Assembly: GCA_960531495.1 (NCBI GenBank)
Contig: OY482863.1
Coordinates: 2,235,966 to 2,299,965, forward strand
Length of the DNA: 64,000 bases
DNA from: Zeus faber
Lineage: Eukaryota; Chordata; Actinopteri; Zeiformes; Zeidae
Direction of reading: 5' to 3'
Below the pieces are notes generated by a model. The model did no database searches, was not told the origin of the DNA, and was given only the letters and a program-made list of their open reading frames with translations. This document shows, in pieces, positions 13,205 to 25,400 of the stretch. Within the stretch, counting starts at the first letter, position 1. Each line of letters begins with the position of its first letter. The position numbers were made by a program, and so were the translations under genes.

Positions 13205-14110
13205 TTCTTTATTATTTATTTATTTTTATTCATTTATTTTACCGTGCTGTCAGCATGCTGGACATAAAACACAGAGTATTTGTTCCATTGCATCTTGGAC
13301 AGAGTTAGTTGCAAGTGGAGTTCAACTTTTCAACCTGCAATGAAACTCTTTATTTGTTCTTTAGTCATCAACAACTGCTGCAATAACTCTGTTCTGTGGA
13401 CGAGCTGTGGGACGAGCAGAGCACAGCTTTATATTATATACAACCACCAACAACCCCCTTTTAGGAAAACCATCATGTTTTAAATAATTACTACTCCAAG
13501 AGGAGAATCACCACGGGTGAGGCAAACAAACACAGAACCAAAACAACATGTACGTGAAAAAACATAAACATAGAACCAAACTAAAACATGTACATGGAAA
13601 AACATCAACAAAGAAACAGACAACAACATGTATATGGAAAAACATCAACATAGAAACATCAGATGACAACATGTATCGACAAAACGTAGTTAATAAGGTC
13701 CAGGAAAGGCCAGGCTCAGGCCCCCGGGTCACATAACCAGTCCTACGATTGGCTAACCCCCCCCCACGCAAGCCCCACCCTCCACCAATCGGCACCCCCT
13801 ACCCACAACCACGCCCCAAACCAATACATGGACGCCAGCCGCAGACACCCCCCAGGAGGCAGGAGGACCCTCCCCCACCCCTGGACAGACCGGCTCAACC
13901 GAGGGACAAGAGTGGGTGCCACCACCCGGCCCCTCTAACACCCCAGTGGGGTCCCGGGACCCCCACCGCGACCACAGGACTAAGCGCCACGGACATCCCC
14001 ACAGCCGCCGGGCACCCACCCAACCGCCCCGCTGAGACCAAGGGGACCCCCACATGCCCCAAAACACCACGACATTGCCCCGACTTAGGAAGACTCAGGT
14101 AATAATGGAT
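13205..14110. mobile_element. Insertion splitting the RTE-like LINE, unclassified
   Basis: LINE coding sequence is recognisable up to about 13200 and again from about 14115, so this interval is an insertion or replacement. It begins with an ATTTATTTATTTTTATTC stretch. At 13540-13680 it has a minisatellite of about 34 bp (ACATGTACATGGAAAAACAT units). It ends with a C-rich, CpG-containing block at 13740-14095. No transposase or RT domain is seen, and I cannot name the family. Confidence 0.4.
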
Positions 14111-15784
14111 GGAGTTATGTCAGTGATAAAAGTAGCCCATATTGAACACTCCTCGCTTGTAGAGTGATATGGCGAAGCGATTCCTGAATTCCACATCATC
14201 CAACCTTGTTCCTCTCTCATTTTCTTCATTCATAAGCCCCTCCAAGTGCTCCTTCCACCTTCTCAATGTGCTCTCCTCGCTTGTTGGCCCAATTCCATCT
14301 CTATCCTTCATCACCCTCCTGCTGCACATCCTTCCCAGCTCGGTCCCTCGGTGTAGCCGTCCGGTACAAGTCCTTTCCTCCTTCCTTAGTGTCCAACCCC
14401 TCGTACAACTCGCCACACTATGCGTCTCTTCCTCGGCCTTCTCCACCTCTCTCCGCCTTACGCCGTCTCTCCTTGTATTCTTGTTTACTTTCGTCATCTC
14501 TCTGACCATCCCACTTCTACTTCGCCAACCTCTTCCCCCGTGTGATTTCCCGTACTTCGTCATTCCACCACCGAGTGTCCTTTCCCAACGGTCTTAACTC
14601 CTCCCTGAACTCCACAAAACAGTCTTCCTTCCTCAACTTCCACCATCTGATCATTGGCTCTGCCTTCACTCTCTTCCTCTTCTCGATCCCCAAAGTCATC
14701 CTACAGGTCACTGTGCGATGCTGACCGGCGACGTCCTCCCCTGCCACCACCTTGCAGTCTCCAATCTCTTTCAGGTTGCACGCCCTGCATAAGACATAAT
14801 CCACCTGTGTGCACCGTCCTTCACTCTTATACGTCACCCTGTGCTCCGGCCTCTTCCCGAAATATACATTCACCACAGCCATTTCCATCCTTTTCCCAAA
14901 ATCCACCAACATCTGTCCTTCCACATTTCTCTCCTTGACACCATAGCTGCCCATCACCTCCTCCCACCTCTGTTCCCTTCGCCAACATGCCCAGTGAAGT
15001 CTGGAAGGGCAGTTTGAAGCCACTGCTGATGCTCTTGGCCTTACTCCCCTTCCGCCCGGTCTCTAGCACACACAGCGCGTCAACCTTCCATCATATCAGC
15101 CGGCTCTCCCCCTTCACCGGTCACCGTGCCAACATTCAAAGCCCAGACTCTCACCTCCACACTCCCACCCTCCCTCCTCCTCCCGCTGACCCCGGACATG
15201 CCCTCCCCTTCTTCTTCTCCTTCGCCCAACGGTAGCATAGCCTCCTCCCCCTTAACCGGGCCAACAGTACTGGGGGCGGGGGTTGGTAACCGGGGCCTCG
15301 ACTGATGGAGTGTGGAAATCAGATTCATGAATCGCATATTTGATATGGCATAGAGGCCAGTGGATGGGTGTTTTTTTGTTTTGTTTTTTAAAACTTTTAA
15401 TCATCTAATGAAAATACATTTGTATTGATATCCTCAGGAGGGAATGTGAAGTTTGACAGTTGCTATGGGTTGCTATGGACTCCAGTTCCCATTTTTGGAG
15501 GATCGCTTCCATTCAATTGCAGAGAGAAATAGATAAAACATACAAAATGTACAAAAATGGAGGAAGGAGGGAAGGAAAAGAGGGGTAGAGGCTTCACACA
15601 AGATGGTTGCACGATTTTCTGTGGTGTTTTTTCACCGAACAAGACTTCCAAGCGTCTTTTAACCCAAACTTGCTGACATTCACGTTCAATGTGAGGGATC
15701 CTCCAAATATGTGACTTCAGCTTCACGTTCCCTGTTGTCTGGTGATAGTGATATAACATCTGCTTGTGACTATTCAAACTAAAC

Positions 15785-16327
15785 ATGCCGGACGATTTTG
15801 AATGGCAGTTGCGTCATCTTGTCAAACGTTATAACAACCAAAAGTACGTTACTTTGCATTCAACTGATTTTTTTGGAACATCAAACCAGATTAAGCAGTT
15901 AGACAGTGGCAGGGCCGAGGCTGCGTTCCAAGAACGTTGGAAATCTGTTTTTCCAGGGCGGGAGACCGCATCCCCGGTCCCGTTGCTTATGTTCTGGGAA
16001 CACGACGCCTGCAGTGAAGCTCTATTTGTTAGTGACATCTACAAGCTGGAAAACATTTCTTCACACGTAGCATCACAGTCAAGTAAAGCGACACGTGTAT
16101 TCAATGAAAAAAATCAGTGCGGAGGCAACTTTATTAATCGTAACCGGTGTTTCCACTTCTTGTTATCTCGCTCAACTCGGTCGCTTTTTGCGGCTTTTTG
16201 CGGCTTTTTGCGCTTTTCTCCAACGGGAGCTTGGATTTCTTTCCGAGTTCGGATTTCGATGGAACGCAGCGTCAGTCACATGGCGGTTGTTTGTGGGCGG
16301 GTCCCCCCTGCCGTCGGCGCATTCTGA
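15785..16327 (+). CDS. Possible ORF of unknown function
   Basis: A 180-codon open frame starts at an ATG with A at -3 (AAACATGCC). The first roughly 95 codons have ordinary composition (MPDDFEWQLRHLVKRYNN at the start). The last third runs into low-complexity Phe/Cys-rich sequence and the promoter of the next gene, so it is unlikely to be coding as it stands. I do not recognise a domain. It could be a retrocopy fragment, a first exon, or chance. The preceding 15340-15784 interval contains no recognisable feature. Confidence 0.15.
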   Translation: MPDDFEWQLRHLVKRYNNQKYVTLHSTDFFGTSNQIKQLDSGRAEAAFQERWKSVFPGRETASPVPLLMFWEHDACSEALFVSDIYKLENISSHVASQSSKATRVFNEKNQCGGNFINRNRCFHFLLSRSTRSLFAAFCGFLRFSPTGAWISFRVRISMERSVSHMAVVCGRVPPAVGAF

Positions 16328-16487
16328 TTGGCCGCGTTCCCTCTGACGTGGCGTCCGTTCGACCAGTCAGCGGGGTAGAGGTCAGCTGTGCTAACGCAGC
16401 TAGCCGCCCGCTAGCCGAGGACTCTGCTCGCTGGAAGTTACGGTGGATGTTGTTTAATCCGCCGCGGACGGAGCTGCGCCAAGCGGG
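16255..16487 (+). promoter_or_regulatory. Promoter and 5' UTR of the UBA/UBX/LRR gene
   Basis: CpG-rich sequence directly upstream of the first coding exon. An inverted CCAAT box (ATTGG) lies at 16327-16331 in the context TCTGATTGGCCGCG. There is no clear TATA box, consistent with a housekeeping CpG-island promoter. An upstream ATG at 16447 opens a frame that overlaps the main start. The transcription start is not determined. Confidence 0.55.
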
Positions 16488-19400
16488 ATGGATTCCACGG
16501 GTTCTCCGGTAAGTTGTCGGAGGTGCCACACGGTCGGCGCGCCATGGCTAGCTGCTGTGGCTCGTAGCTTAGCGTAGCTCGTTTTAGCTCCTGTGTTTCC
16601 CAGCTAGCGGTAGCTTAGCTTTAGCCTCGGGAGTTAACTAAGCGCTTGTTTACAGTCTGTTACTGACGTCACAACAGATACATTTCTTACCGCAGGGATT
16701 AACTCGAGAATCTACGTCAGACGACACGATTATACGGACTCAGCATTAGTTTGGACAATATCTACTTGAACTTTTCGCGATGTTATTTGCATCAATAAAG
16801 TTATTGTTCGTGCTAACCCAGTGCAGCCAGCCCCTGTAGTTGATATGAGTTCAAATGTAATGTTTGTTGAGGCAGGTGTGAAAGAGACAGTAAAGTCTTT
16901 TGCATGGAGACCAGTTAAATATCACCCTTAAATTAAGACTTTGAGAGGAGCACGTGTAGTTAGAGATGATATTAATATTCCCACCAGCAAAGCTCCTCTG
17001 AAGCTGGGTCCAGTTAAAAAGTGTGACAGGCGGGGAGCCATACAGTCAAGTTCAAGAGATTATTTGTCACATACATTTACATACGGTCACACATATATGC
17101 AGTGAAATGTCATCACACGCGGGGATTACGCACAATAAACTCTAAAAATACAGTGAGATGTTTAAATTGTCACTCAATCTGATCTGAAGCAGCAACATGC
17201 AAAGAAGATCTGTCCTGGACTAGAACTTGTCTGGCATTTGGGCCATCGTCATATCTCGGTATAGTTCAATTTAGTCTTTAAGGCTTCATTACATTATGGC
17301 ATGGGAAGTGTATTCTTATTTAACACATTTCATACACAACAGAAATTTCAAGAAGAATTAAAGCTGCAAGCAGTGATCACCGGGTCCTCAAAGTGCAACT
17401 GTCGGTGGGACCTGAAAAATCGTCTAGGAGGAGTTTGTGACAGTACGGAGCATGAAAACGACCAAAAAGTGAATAAAATATCACGTAAACGGTGCCTTTT
17501 TCAAACATGAGATTCAACGCTTCGCCACGCCCATACCGTGTGTTAAAAACAAAATAGTTTAATAACTTTTAATCGTGAATGTGTCTTGTAGACACTCACC
17601 AAGGTTGAAGAATATCCGATAAATTGCCAAGGAGGAGTTTGGGAAAGTACAAAGCATAAAAACGATCAAAAAGTGACCAAAATGGCAACTTTAATAAATA
17701 TGCCGGACTTCCTGTTGGGTGTGGGTCGGTTTCGTGAGTTTTCAAGTATCTTAAGGCCCCCAAAAAGCAGATTCAAAAAAGCTGAAGAAGAATAATAATA
17801 AACAGAGCAATTACAACATTCTGTGGGCTCGGACCCTAAAAAAAGTGTCAGAAAACTAAAAACATTAAAAAAATACTTTGAAAGCAAGGAGATCAATTTA
17901 AAACAGGCCTACACACTCAAAAATGGCAGTGATCAAACCCGTTAGGTGGGACCCACAGTAAAGTAATGCAGTTTTCTGAACTTCATAGGCTGTTCCCACT
18001 CTTCTGATCGCCTTAATATCGACATAATATCCACATAACTGATGATTGTTTCGAAAAATGTAATGCAATGTGAAATGTGTTGCAGACGATCGGGGCCCTC
18101 TTCTTCACGCTCCGTGAGATGGGATTCAGCGAGGAGCAGATCCAGGCCGCCGTGCAGGCGGGACACTTTTCGGTGCCCGCCGCCGCCGAGTGGTAAGATC
18201 CTCCGTACCGGCTGTGTTTAGAAAGTCGGGGCCGTTTTCATTCAGCAGGAGTATTAAAGACCCACGTCTTCTGTGTCCTGCATTCAGGCTCTTGCAAGGG
18301 CATCATCTACGACACAAGCTGGTGAAACATTCCGCTCAACCTGCTGAAACAGCGTTTTCAGCATTCAACCCTCCTAAGGCGGCGGCGGCGGCGGGGACGA
18401 GCGGCTCTGAGCCACAAGCAGCTTCTGATGACGGTCCAGCTCCAGGTTTTGATAAAGTCTTATGTTTATTTTACCTTACAGGACAATGTGGACGTTTGTC
18501 ACACTGCTTTGGTTCTGCCAGGTGTGAACTGGGTTTGAGGGGAAGAATCAGGGTTTCTGCAGTTCCTTAAAATGCATTTTCAAGGTTATTAAATATTCTC
18601 AGATTTGTCTCAATTTCAACACATCTTGTCTTGAGTTATCCATGTATGTATTTTTTTGAAACATCAAGTCCGTCAACATTTCTTTTGTTCTAAAATCCAA
18701 AATGTAATACTTCTCCCTCTGCGCCTGCACCAAATGTAAACTACTACTGAACTGCAATACTTTGTTGAATACAAGAGATGATTTGTCCAAAAACAAATAT
18801 TACATTTTCTTTGAATTTGCCTTCAAAATATAACATTTAACTCTCTGAAACCTCTAGTCTTCATATGTATTTTACCTTTACTGCAGGTATCAACAACTCC
18901 TGTGGAATACTTTTTAATACCTTTATTCAATCCTGTTTAGCAACTTGATTTGCAGTGTCCCTATTCTGAATAAACAAATACCTGCTTGCCAATGCTTTTT
19001 ACTATCAGAAGCAAACTTTTTAATACTATATTTAATAATGCAATTTCAGATTTTTTTTAAATTTTTGCTAAATAGATTATTTTGAATAACCTGCAGATAG
19101 CAAGCTCTATTCTTTCTCCATCGTGGGAATTGTTTAAGGAGTATGTTATGTATCATTGCATTCGTAGATTTTCTTGTAATAAAATATGACTCTCACAGCA
19201 CATTATATAGGCATATTATTATATTATTTTGGCAAAATGGAAATGTTTATTGTTTGATACATTTACGAACATACATGTATATTTTGTCAGCGCCCTCAAC
19301 CTCCTGGGACTGTTTCTCATCTTGATGTTTCCCAGCATGCACCCTTCTGACCCTGAGAACGCCGCTCGGCTCTGCCTCGTCCCCCGAGCCGCCGACGATC

Positions 19401-22400
19401 GAGTCTCGTGTGAAAGCCGACGTGAGCGACTTCCAGGAGCAGAGGCAGCGCGTGGCGCAGGAGGCGCGAGCCGAGAGGCGGCAGAAGAAAGAGGTCAGAG
19501 GACATCCAACACTCCGGTCGCTTTCTCACCTTTTAGTCCGTTTGCCTCGTCCAAATCAGAGTGAAAATTGTACTTTCGGTTTGTTTTCCTTTTGGTCCAA
19601 TTCGGTTTCACACTGCCTGGGCCCAGCATGCCTAAGCCCACTGGACCTGGGGCCTGTCGCTTTAAGAGATTGCGTTGTTGGTAATGTCGGAGCCCTGTTG
19701 GTGCATGGAGGAGCAGGCGTGTTTATGGAGAAATGTAATCTAATCTATGTAACTGTCTAATCTAACCCAACTGTAAAGGAAGGGATCTCTGTCTGTCTGT
19801 CCTTTGATTATCTCGACAATCGTTTATCAAAATCTACTTCACACTTGGCGGTGGTATTGTTTGGGGCCCAAGGACCTGCTGTGTCAAATTTGGTGCAGTT
19901 TGGACACACAACACGTGTGATATTAATAAACGACAAGCGAACAGCAAACCCTCAGCCGCTCAGCTCCGTGCAGCAGTGGGACGGGGAGGCTTCAGGGTTT
20001 TGCAACTGAGTCACTTACGTCCGTCACAAAGGAAGGAATCTCTGTGCGGGAGACTCTACCCACCGATACGGGTTCAGGGAGGGAGACGGAGATTCTCAGG
20101 CTGTGAGGTGCCGACGCGGCGGGGTTTTTATTCAAAGGATAAACAAAAAGGCTCAATGGCTAAAGCGAGCATACTTTCGTCTCCACGTGGTGGTGACTGA
20201 GGGACGTGTGGCCTGGCAGTGGGGGCAAGACATCAGAGAACTGCAGTTGTAACATGGCCACGTCCACATTCTGGCCAGGAGAGAGATGGTTCTGGAAAGG
20301 GTCGGGGTGGGGTCCGTCGCTTTTGGAACCTCCGGTGCAAACTCCCTGAGCCGGGCCCCCTCTGTCGTATAACCAGTTATCCCAATTACGGCAATCCTCG
20401 TGCACAAACTTACAAACCATGTTATGCCCAAAAGCTTGTAAAGTTCCCCAAGTGTACGTGTCATTAAAGAAGTGCCCTGGTCAGTCACTGCGGTCTAACG
20501 GCAGTACCTTAGTGCCCTGGTTTGCCTCGTGGTCTCCTGCACCACGCAATCTCCACAGCAAGACAAAACCCAGCCCAGTCGACCAATCAGCGCTAATGAC
20601 AGTCATTAGGCGGACGTGGTACAGCTGCGCCGCAGCGGGAACAAGCCAGCACCTTCACATGAGGACACACTCTGTCTGTCTGTCTTTCGATTATCTCGAA
20701 TGGGCATGCACTGGCTCTGCAACTGAGTCACTTACCTCCGCGGTGCAGCCCGTTCCGAACAGGCATGTTTTGAATGAGCATGCACTAGTTTTATTCTAAA
20801 CTTTAGAAGTAGTCTGTCCACTTCCTGTAGTCCAGAGTAATCACTACTTGTCGGAAGTTCCCACTGAGAGCCAGCGGCGTGTGGGACGGAACAGGGCTGG
20901 AAAAGTAAACAAATGTGGGTGGGTATGTAAACAAATGCCCCAACCGCAACCAATAATAGACAATTGTAATTTACAATGTATGTTGTACATGAACACACTA
21001 GGGTATGCTTGGAACCGGTCCCAGACCACCTCTCTCACGCTGTCTAGGACTGGTTGTTTTGGTTCCCTGCCGAGTTCCATTTTGGCTTTCACACCTGCTT
21101 AAAGGAACCGCACCACAGGGGGGGAAATGTACCAGGGTTCCATTCAAACGGGCTGAACACGGCAGATGTGAAAGCGCCCTCAGATAGAAACAGAATGTGA
21201 AGGGAGATTAAAGCCACAGAATCAAGCAACAAAAACCTTCTTTAAAGGGCCCTATTATCGGCCCGTTTTTTGTTTATGAATGTCAGAAGATTATTAAAGA
21301 CGTTCCGCACTGTATAAATAACACATCATATGGTATTCCCTCCATACCTACCATGCACTCCCCATCCCCACATCTCTCTGCATTCATTCATCCGGTATAT
21401 CACACTGTCTCATCCAGCAGACTTTATAAGGAATCACATCCATGCACATGGAATTTGACTCAGTATGGTGCCTTGTTTTACTCAATCAGACACACAGACA
21501 AAAGACAATTGACAATATATATATTTTTTTCTTTTGTGATTGTGTATAGAGAATATACAGGAGGCACAATGTAAAGTAAAAGGCTGTTGCAGCATTATTG
21601 TACTAAATACTAAGTTTGGGTTTGAAAATAAAAATGGTCGGTGAATTAGTGTATAGATGAATGAATAAGTATGTATACAATAATTTTACGTGAATATCAA
21701 TGGATAAATATTTACAATATGTTGCTTGTCGTCATAGTATTTTAATAAGGGTGACCACATTTCCTAATTTCTTTGCTCAGAACCTCTAAAAGTGCGTCCA
21801 TTTAACTGGTGTGTAGCTTGTGAAGCGGTTGACATTGAATATAATACCTGCTTCCAGGAGCGAGAGCTGGTTCTGCTGCGTATCGCTGAGGACCGCAGGA
21901 GTCTGCAGGAGAAGACGCAGAGCAGCGCAGCGGAGAGCGCTGCCCCCACAGAGCAGGCGCTGGGAGGGAAGATCCAGACAAACGTGGACAACAACTGCAT
22001 CCTCATGGTGAGACCCAGGAGAGCCCAGCCCAGTCTCATACATTTAATAACAATGATAATACATGTTATTTATACCACAACATTCATGCATGAAATACAG
22101 CTCAAAGTGCTTCATATAAAAAAAAAATAACAATAATAATGGGATAAAAAAAGGAAAACAGACAAATGAAAACAATAACATGTAAAGTGGATAGAAAGCA
22201 GTTTAAAAGTGCTTCAAATTTAATAGAAGATAGTGCGCAGAAATAAAAACAATATACAAATAAAAATTGGATGTAAGAATAAAATGTGCTGCTTATTGTA
22301 TGCACAGTTAAATCATTTGTTTAAAGCTTTCGTTTAAAAATGTCGTTGTCAAAATGTGACGCTTTTTACACACAAAAAAAAAAGTGTTGGAAGTGTTGAA

Positions 22401-25400
22401 TTCTTTTTATGTGACAAAATACCATACTAATGATAATAGACACAAATAATGATTTTTTTAATGACTAATAAAAGGCAATTTATTATTTGATGTGTAGCTG
22501 TTTGTTAATTAATGAGACTATTGAGGCGTAAAATGTTTATTAATTATTATTATTATTATTATTATTATTATTGTTATTATTATCTGTATCGCTGTCAGTT
22601 TTATCCTAATGCCATTATTTCCATTTTCATGGCTTTACTGCTATTGCACTGCTGCTATCAACTATTTGTGCTGCATTTTAGCGTAACCTGCCACCTGCCA
22701 ATTTGATTTATTTTCTCTTGCACTCTTCTGTCGACCTAACCCTCTTCCCCCAGATCCGCCTGCCCTCTGGGGAGTCAATGCGGGAGCGATTTCCTGCCGA
22801 CGCCCCCCTGCGCAGTGTGGTCGAGCACATTTCGGGCCGTCACCCCTCGCTGCCCTCCTTCTCCCTCCTCCAGGGGTTTCCACGGAAACGCTTCGGAGAG
22901 GCGGAGCTCTCCTGCTCCCTGCGCTCGCTGGGCCTGACGCCCAACGCCGCGCTCTGCATCCAGACCACGCCCCTGGAGACGCCCCAGCAGCTGCCTAGCC
23001 CTGTGGCCCCACCCCCTCCCCAGAAGGAGGCGGAGCCTCCACTGCCGCTCCCTGCCCAGGGGGAGGAGGAGGAGCCTGTGCTGCCTCCCCCACTGCTCCC
23101 CCCCCAGCTGTGGGAGGAGGCGGTGGGCTATGCAGGGATCCCCGGTGTCGGACCGCCGCTGCCTGGGCCGTCCCACTTCTGGGGTAGGTGTTACTATGTG
23201 GAGAATGTTATTTTTTGTAGTAATTCCTTTATTCACTGCTTTGTTGCCATGAAACTGGACTGAATTCTAAAAATCTGAAATATAACAGCAACTCAATGCA
23301 ATTACATGACATTACATTGGTGTCCGATTAAGGTTTCAGATTTCACCAACGTTCTCTGTGCATCCATAACCCATAGTGTTTTAGTATTAGGCTATTAAAT
23401 ATTTGCACACTTATGATTTCAAGGCACAACAATATAACAGACTCAGGGACGAATTCACAGAATGCATTGTGGCCTCTAATAGCGCTATTAACTGGCATCA
23501 ATTGCTCCCACTGTCTGCGCTGTCTTAGCATCCGATTAAAAAATATATAAATTTTGTTTTATTGTGCAATATGACAGGGCAAACACGCCCATAAAGTTTT
23601 GCTGCTGAGTGCAATTTGCCCTTGTTTTGCATCTGATTGCTGCTCCGCGGAGATGTGCGGATTCAAACACGTTATACTGTACTTTTAGGTTAAATCTACA
23701 TAGTATTTTTAGGTTTTTGTGCAGTATAGCACTATAAAACATTTAAATAGTATGTGTTAATCTATAATATATATATATATAAATATATCAATAAATAAAA
23801 CTTACTCTCCCCACACAGTTCATTTATTACATGTGTAAATGAAAATGTGTATAAAATGTATGTATGTGTAAACAATATAAAATGTGTGTATATCCCAATT
23901 TTCCCCATTACGCACAATGCTTGTTTTGTTCCATAAGGAAACAGAGTAAAATAAAATGAGCCACATCTAAAATAATCCAATCGCCGGTACAGCTGCACCG
24001 GTTGCACCGTCCGTCGGTACTTAGGGCCCTGTCTCCCTCTCTGGCCAAAGGACATGGCCGCATATTGCTATGGACTAATTGCGCCCGATCATTGCCTCTC
24101 CGTGCCCCCCCCCTGGGTAAGTGCCCTAGGCGGTCGCCTATATGAAGCGCCGGCCCTGGCTGTGACACTAATAATAATACAATTTAAATACATGCAAATA
24201 GCACCAGCGCACCGAGATGCTTTCTGCTTGGAAGTGCAGTTAGGTTCTTTTTGTGTCATTTGAGCAGGTTTGGTGGCTGCAAAATCCACGCAATCTTTTT
24301 GTGAATTTGCCCCTGACTGTTGAAACCCATTCTGTGGTCTGCTGCCTCTTATAGGTCTTTGAAAGAATTGCAGGAGATCCGCAGCTTATTTTTAACGTAT
24401 TCTTTTTTTCCACAAAAATAAATACTCTTTCTTCACTAATGAGGGAGTTTGGGGCCTTGCCATAAACAACAGTTTGGGAACCTTTTTGTGGTTTAAATGC
24501 CTGAGCAGTCCGGCTAACTCTCAGTTCTGGTTCTGTTGGACAGGGCGTGGCCGTAAGTTGGTTCCCGGCGTCGCCGAGGATGCTCCCAGCCCAGACGAGG
24601 ATGAGGATGAGGACGATGACGATGACGATGAAGATGTGGCGGAGAGACAGGAGGAGCCGCCTCCCATGGTGAACGGTATTTGGCTCAGTGTGTGTGAGAG
24701 CTCTCAGAGGAACTCTCTCCGAGACGTCATCTTATCTACTTGTGAACCACACTACAGTACAGTTGTGAGGGACATATGTGAAGACAGCGTGGATTAGGAT
24801 GTCCTCACATTCCAGGTTGGGACCTTATGGTCCCTCAGCGCTGCGTTTGGCTCACTGCCAGCCTGTCATCCCGTCTGAGAACATGTGTTTTCCATCCAGT
24901 CGTCTGAATGTAGCACGTGATCAGCACTCTCAGAAGGAATCCACGAATCAGAGCAAAGCATGTTGATCAGCAGTGCTTTACAAGAGCACTTTTGTGTGTG
25001 AGAATGTGTCTTTTTCTATATATACCTGCTTCAAAGGGATACTGCTAACCGTGTTAGCGCAATGCATGGCTGCAGAGGGGTTCAGCTAGCCTAGCTCCTG
25101 TGAAATTAGGGAAAGGACCTTCCAGCGTCTCTAAAGCTGGGTTATTTAACCAATACTTCTTGTCACCATGATGAGTTCAATAAAGCACCATGAAAACAAC
25201 ATTTTAGTTTTGAATGAGGCTACATTCAGAACTACTATAACTAATTTTAAAAGCAAATTTCACCCGAAAAAAACAGAGTATTCCTTTAGACATAGGGAAT
25301 GAAATCTGCTTTATAGACGGCAGTCCGAGTCAAATTGGTTCTGTCGCTCAATGTAAAAGTAATTGTAACTTCTCTACGTATTTCCAAAAGGTTTTAAATG

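Larger units (their letters stand above)
11875..15340 (-). mobile_element. RTE-like LINE relic, interrupted by about 900 bp
   Basis: Reading leftwards on the minus strand: the endonuclease start (EVRVWALNVGTVTGEG) lies at 15080-15337 and a later endonuclease part (VDFGKRMEMAVVNVYF, and GRCTQVDYVLCR) at 14517-15023. The linker to RT (STLRRWKEHLEGLMNEENE) lies at 14120-14563. RT pieces follow at 12558-13047 (IKLISHSIKLWDKVVEAQ; DLGKAYDRVLGEEVWYCVYE; VEVGLRQGLAPSLLLFATGM). The 3' end at about 11875 carries a decayed RSKQTIGCGDP block typical of this group. Many frameshifts and stops show it is dead. The RTE assignment rests on remembered motif style. Confidence 0.65.

Noticed and set aside
14120-15337. 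Host gene resembling a nuclease-domain (craniofacial development protein 2-like) product
   Set aside because: These frames are the endonuclease part of the RTE-like LINE, broken by frameshifts and followed by its RT.
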